Below, in pieces: positions 62,301 through 64,000 of a DNA stretch of 64,000 nucleotides; the stretch's first letter is position 1; each line of letters opens with the position of its first letter. A program made the translations under genes and the position numbers. The notes beneath the pieces were generated by a model. That model had not been told where the DNA came from. It saw only the letters and a list, made by a program, of their open reading frames with translations, and ran no database searches. The stretch comes from Cristatella mucedo (Eukaryota > Bryozoa > Phylactolaemata > Cristatellidae): NCBI GenBank assembly GCA_009760855.2, contig WPIO01000058.1:1916001-1980000 (forward strand), given 5' to 3'.

Positions 62301-62993
62301 AGCAAAATCAAAACGTTCAAAGTGCAACAAACACAAGAGGCAGCTACAAGCAGGACCTTACGTGCTAACGATCTCAAAGCAGTCCCTAAGTAATGACCTG
62401 CATAATGCTGGACACAGCAACCCTTTGAATGGTCAGCATCAAGCAGTTCAGCAAAAGATGTTCAACAGACGTTCACAGACGAGGTACTTCCACATACGAG
62501 AAACAATCACGTGTTTCTACTACTACCCTCTACCAGCTGCAACAGCACCACTCAAGAGGTTACATACTTTGATAACAACGATTGCTTCCTGAACGACGTA
62601 GTTGACCTTGGTCTGAATAAGATCCAATAGCGTGCTAACACAGCGTTCAGCAGCCGAGTCAACTTTGATGGCACATCGGCCGATGGCACGAACAGACTTG
62701 CGCACAAAATCAACGTCCACCTCGGTGGCATACCTAAACAGAGCGAAGTGTATGCACAGTTAGCTCAATCAATTCTCCGCTCGAACTGCAACTGGCCAAG
62801 AAGAAGACATCGGCTAGAAATGTGTCTGGCTAGTGCTCGTGCTCCCACTTACTCTTTCAGCTCGGCCAGGACCTGAGCAATATTTGACTGGTTGGTCAAC
62901 CGAATCATTATGTCCAGTTTTTCCAATTTAACATAGATTGGGTCATTATACTTCACGAAGAAAACCTTTAGCTCGTTCTTAAGAATTTCAGGC
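53443..62993 (-). CDS. AP-1-2beta: AP-1/AP-2 complex beta (beta adaptin large chain), C-terminal two thirds, eleven exons
   Basis: This large subunit of the clathrin adaptor complexes AP-1/AP-2 works on Golgi/endosomal or plasma membranes. Eleven minus-strand exons join in frame to 645 residues ending in TAG. The full protein is about 930 residues, so about 320 N-terminal residues lie beyond the right edge. In order: trunk HEAT region ([76 protein letters not shown]); end of trunk ([27 protein letters not shown]-type block, [12 protein letters not shown]); an acidic hinge with clathrin box LLSLDL in [10 protein letters not shown]; and the ear ([75 protein letters not shown]). The final residues diverge from vertebrates. 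Beta chains are often shared by AP-1 and AP-2 in invertebrates, and the sequence alone does not separate them. Confidence 0.95.
53758..53905 (-). mobile_element. LINE-A 3' UTR fragment in beta adaptin last intron
   Basis: A short AAT tail and hairpin (acgccctcagagaactcaaatctctttctaggcgc) start 85 bp from the last exon's acceptor, in the same orientation as the gene. Confidence 0.8.
53972..54127 (+). mobile_element. SINE-A copy
   Basis: Head gatgaggtaaggtggttgca, B box ggttcgaatcg, gccgctgcaagcagtggtgatggccgtaatggctc, and end gaggctgtttaattagctgg. The hairpin arm is partly lost. Confidence 0.8.
54128..55639. other. unassigned intron sequence (beta adaptin)
   Basis: No exon or known repeat seen. 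Confidence 0.5.
55640..55830 (+). mobile_element. LINE-A 3' UTR fragment
   Basis: ccactaaccacactggcatgctgaccctgtgcatgtcacc, then the hairpin (aagcgcctaaaaagagatcgagttctctgagggcgc) and an ATT-type tail. A SINE-A starts a few bases later. Confidence 0.82.
55837..55986 (+). mobile_element. SINE-A copy
   Basis: gggtaaggtgctcgttct, B box gttcgagtcctgc, cactgcc-cacgggtgatagcccgtgaggctcttctgccgc, and end ggggctgctaaatcagctgacc. Diverged; it sits directly after a LINE-A tail. Confidence 0.75.
56282..56384. repeat. (CTA)n/(CCA)n trinucleotide microsatellite
   Basis: Runs of cta then cca/acc triplets, 155 bp from exon 56543-56714. Ser/Gly/Val homopolymer frames across it are artefacts. Confidence 0.92.
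56543..56714 (-). CDS. AP-1-2beta: beta adaptin exon (ear)
   Basis: 172 nt: [40 protein letters not shown], then [17 protein letters not shown] plus one base. Acceptor tctttcacag, donor gtgcggat. Confidence 0.94.
56982..57111 (-). CDS. AP-1-2beta: beta adaptin exon (ear, sandwich subdomain)
   Basis: 130 nt completing Ser, then [19 protein letters not shown] ... and [13 protein letters not shown]. Acceptor aattgcag, donor gttcggca. Confidence 0.93.
57256..57401 (-). CDS. AP-1-2beta: beta adaptin exon (start of ear)
   Basis: 146 nt: [48 protein letters not shown] plus AG. Matches the VWLPAVKAKGLEISGTF start of the vertebrate ear. Confidence 0.94.
57595..57747 (-). CDS. AP-1-2beta: beta adaptin exon (distal hinge)
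   Basis: 51 codons of Gly/Ser/Pro-rich linker ([19 protein letters not shown] ... [18 protein letters not shown]). The VDIF word recalls the DLF-type motifs of other hinge regions. Acceptor tcattgcag, donor gtaattgt. Confidence 0.85.
58336..58579 (-). CDS. AP-1-2beta: beta adaptin exon (hinge with clathrin box)
   Basis: 244 nt: acidic start [19 protein letters not shown], Gln/Pro-rich middle, then [18 protein letters not shown] containing the clathrin-box motif LLSLD, and [10 protein letters not shown]. Acceptor tgtttttag, donor gtatatat. Confidence 0.9.
58885..59165 (+). mobile_element. LINE-A 3' UTR with a second tail
   Basis: 3' UTR (gtgctgacattgtgcatgttaccactaacc), hairpin (aagcacctagaaagagattgagttctctgagggtgc) and ATT tail to about 59,117. 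A second decayed hairpin and tail (agagagacaattctcaaagggcattatacaaatg) runs to 59,165. Confidence 0.8.
59170..59880. other. unassigned intron sequence (beta adaptin)
   Basis: No recognised feature. Confidence 0.5.
59881..60049 (-). mobile_element. SINE-A copy
   Basis: Reverse complement of SINE-A: actagctgatttaacagcctatttttgtattgcgacagaagagcc, tatcaccactgcttgcagtggcgat, ggattcgaacccacgacctcggggccgaggtcatg, ccaccttacctagtgag. Well preserved at both ends. Confidence 0.85.
60050..60875. other. unassigned intron sequence (beta adaptin)
   Basis: No exon recognised. Confidence 0.5.
60876..61141 (-). CDS. AP-1-2beta: beta adaptin exon (end of trunk)
   Basis: 266 nt: [60 protein letters not shown], then a short Ala/Arg-rich hinge start. 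Acceptor cttttag-type (ctctttag), donor gtgagtgt. Confidence 0.95.
61180..61226. repeat. G9 ... C19 homopolymer pair
   Basis: Nine G at 61,180-61,188 and nineteen C at 61,208-61,226 face each other across 19 bp, between two adaptin exons. They could form a hairpin. Confidence 0.85.
61319..61417 (-). CDS. AP-1-2beta: beta adaptin exon (trunk)
   Basis: 33 codons, phase 0-0: [33 protein letters not shown]. Acceptor gcttttag, donor gtgagaca. Confidence 0.94.
62106..62297 (-). CDS. AP-1-2beta: beta adaptin exon (trunk)
   Basis: 64 codons, phase 0-0: [52 protein letters not shown]. Acceptor tttgctcag, donor gtaaggtg. Confidence 0.96.
62568..62733 (-). CDS. AP-1-2beta: beta adaptin exon (trunk)
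   Basis: 166 nt completing Glu, then [48 protein letters not shown]. Acceptor ctgtttag, donor gtatgtaa. Confidence 0.96.
62853..62993 (-). CDS. AP-1-2beta: beta adaptin exon (trunk), first one in the window
   Basis: 141 nt: one base completing Arg, then [46 protein letters not shown] plus GA. Acceptor atgttgtag, donor gtaagtgg. The preceding exon (...LIVQKR) was not found up to 64,000. Confidence 0.95.
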
Positions 62994-63972
62994 CTACAAC
63001 ATAAAGGGCACTCCATATCGGTAGGCATCGAGTAGGCCAAAATCAAAATACTAGCCGACTAGCACAAGCAAACACTAAATCTGGGTCGCCATTAAGAAAA
63101 AATGTGCTATATTTAAACTGGCTAAGGGATATGCAAAGAGTGCAGTGGAAAAGAATCGACATACAAAATCATGCATTACCTAAATCACATGACAACTTAA
63201 GCAATAACCATTTTTAATAGTGCCATGAGAAAAACGTGTTCCACATAGTAATGGACCTGGCATAGCACCGTGGAGGAGCAGCAACTACATGCAAGGTGCT
63301 TGGCAGCAAAGCAGGGAACAGGTAGAACAACGCTTGAAGTATAACAGCATAGCCAGCTTTTTGGCGTGGGGCTAAACCTCGAACTTGCGGAGCATGGCAG
63401 TCATTTAAGACCATCTCTTTGAAGTTTACATGGAAAAGCTCCTTAGCCCTTCTGAAATGTACTAGTCCCACTTTAGGAGAGCCTGAAGCTCTGTGCCAAA
63501 GGCACGTGGTCCATGTCTCTCGTTTGTCCAAGAAAAAATCCGTGCTCCCATTTGGAGAGGCTCAAGCCAAAGGCCAAAAGCTTACCTTTCTGCTAGCTTC
63601 CTTTCGACCTGCCTAAAAAGAACTAATTTAGCACCTCTAAGAATACGATAGCTTTCAAAAATAGCCAACCACTAGAAACAAATCCTGAAAGTGCATGCCA
63701 AAACGGCTTGAACAGCTGCAACTTAAATTGAGGCAGCCCTGTCTTTTCAGCCAGAACTAAAGACCAAGGGGACCTCAAACCAGCCCCCTCTCTATGTAAG
63801 GTGACCGGCCTGTTCTGCACAACTAATGATAAAGCATGCGATTGATCTCATAAAAAAGAACTTAGGATCAGACAATCGAGGAAACCACGAAACAGCACCG
63901 AACATGCGAGACCACTCCAGCAGCATAAAGGGTAAGAGAGCCGCTGGCGGTGGGCTGAAGTATTATTAACCC
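62994..63972. other. beta adaptin intron, no exon recognised
   Basis: Sequence upstream (in gene orientation) of exon 62853-62993. No match to the expected trunk blocks. Confidence 0.55.
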
Positions 63973-64000
63973 GACAAAAAAATACTGGCTGATTCAACAG
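63973..64000 (-). mobile_element. SINE-A, cut by the window edge
   Basis: aaaaaaatactggctgattcaacag is the reverse-complement 3' end of SINE-A, as at 3,840 and 59,881. Confidence 0.75.

Overview
This is animal (metazoan, probably invertebrate) nuclear DNA. Genes are split by GT-AG introns, spacers are large and rich in microsatellites, and about half of the left 40 kb is recognisable debris of L2/CR1-type LINEs and tRNA-derived SINEs. The phylum cannot be fixed from the sequence. No prokaryotic, plasmid, phage or CRISPR feature is present.

Three conserved genes can be assembled exon by exon, and every splice phase closes. (1) A BtpA-family TIM-barrel protein (homologue of nematode F13E9.13) lies on the minus strand. 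Four internal exons fall between 8,045 and 25,209; its first and last exons were not found. (2) Cyclin E lies on the plus strand, from 39,866 (possibly 39,674) to the stop at 52,543. It has ten coding exons and about 475 residues, with E2F-like sites around its start and a C-terminal TPPxS degron. (3) The AP-1/AP-2 beta adaptin large chain lies on the minus strand. Its last eleven exons run from 62,993 to a stop at 53,443, covering the C-terminal half of the trunk, the hinge with a clathrin box, and the ear. The 5' exons lie beyond the right edge. Cyclin E and beta adaptin are convergent, with stop codons 900 bp apart and possibly overlapping 3' UTRs.

Layout: 1-8.0 kb is repeat-rich sequence downstream of the BtpA exons. 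8.0-25.2 kb is the BtpA gene, whose introns are packed with LINE-A, LINE-B, SINE and hAT remains. 25.2-39.6 kb is more repeats with long stretches I cannot assign. 39.6-52.5 kb is cyclin E, whose 7.2-kb third intron holds a LINE-B copy and a long TA tract. 53.4-64 kb is beta adaptin.

Repeats: LINE-A (reverse transcriptase, 3' hairpin, ATT-repeat tail) occurs about 19 times; the best copy keeps a 451-codon frame at 12,235-13,590. LINE-B is a second RT family with about nine fragments. SINE-A is tRNA-like with a 23-nt hairpin. SINE-B has a tRNA-like head joined to an L2-type 3' end. Nested insertions give a relative age order. There are also a hAT-type MITE with a near-perfect 8-bp target duplication, a hAT transposase fragment, and a G/C-rich minisatellite in inverted orientation either side of the best LINE-A copy. 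I did not find a convincing novel multi-gene system.
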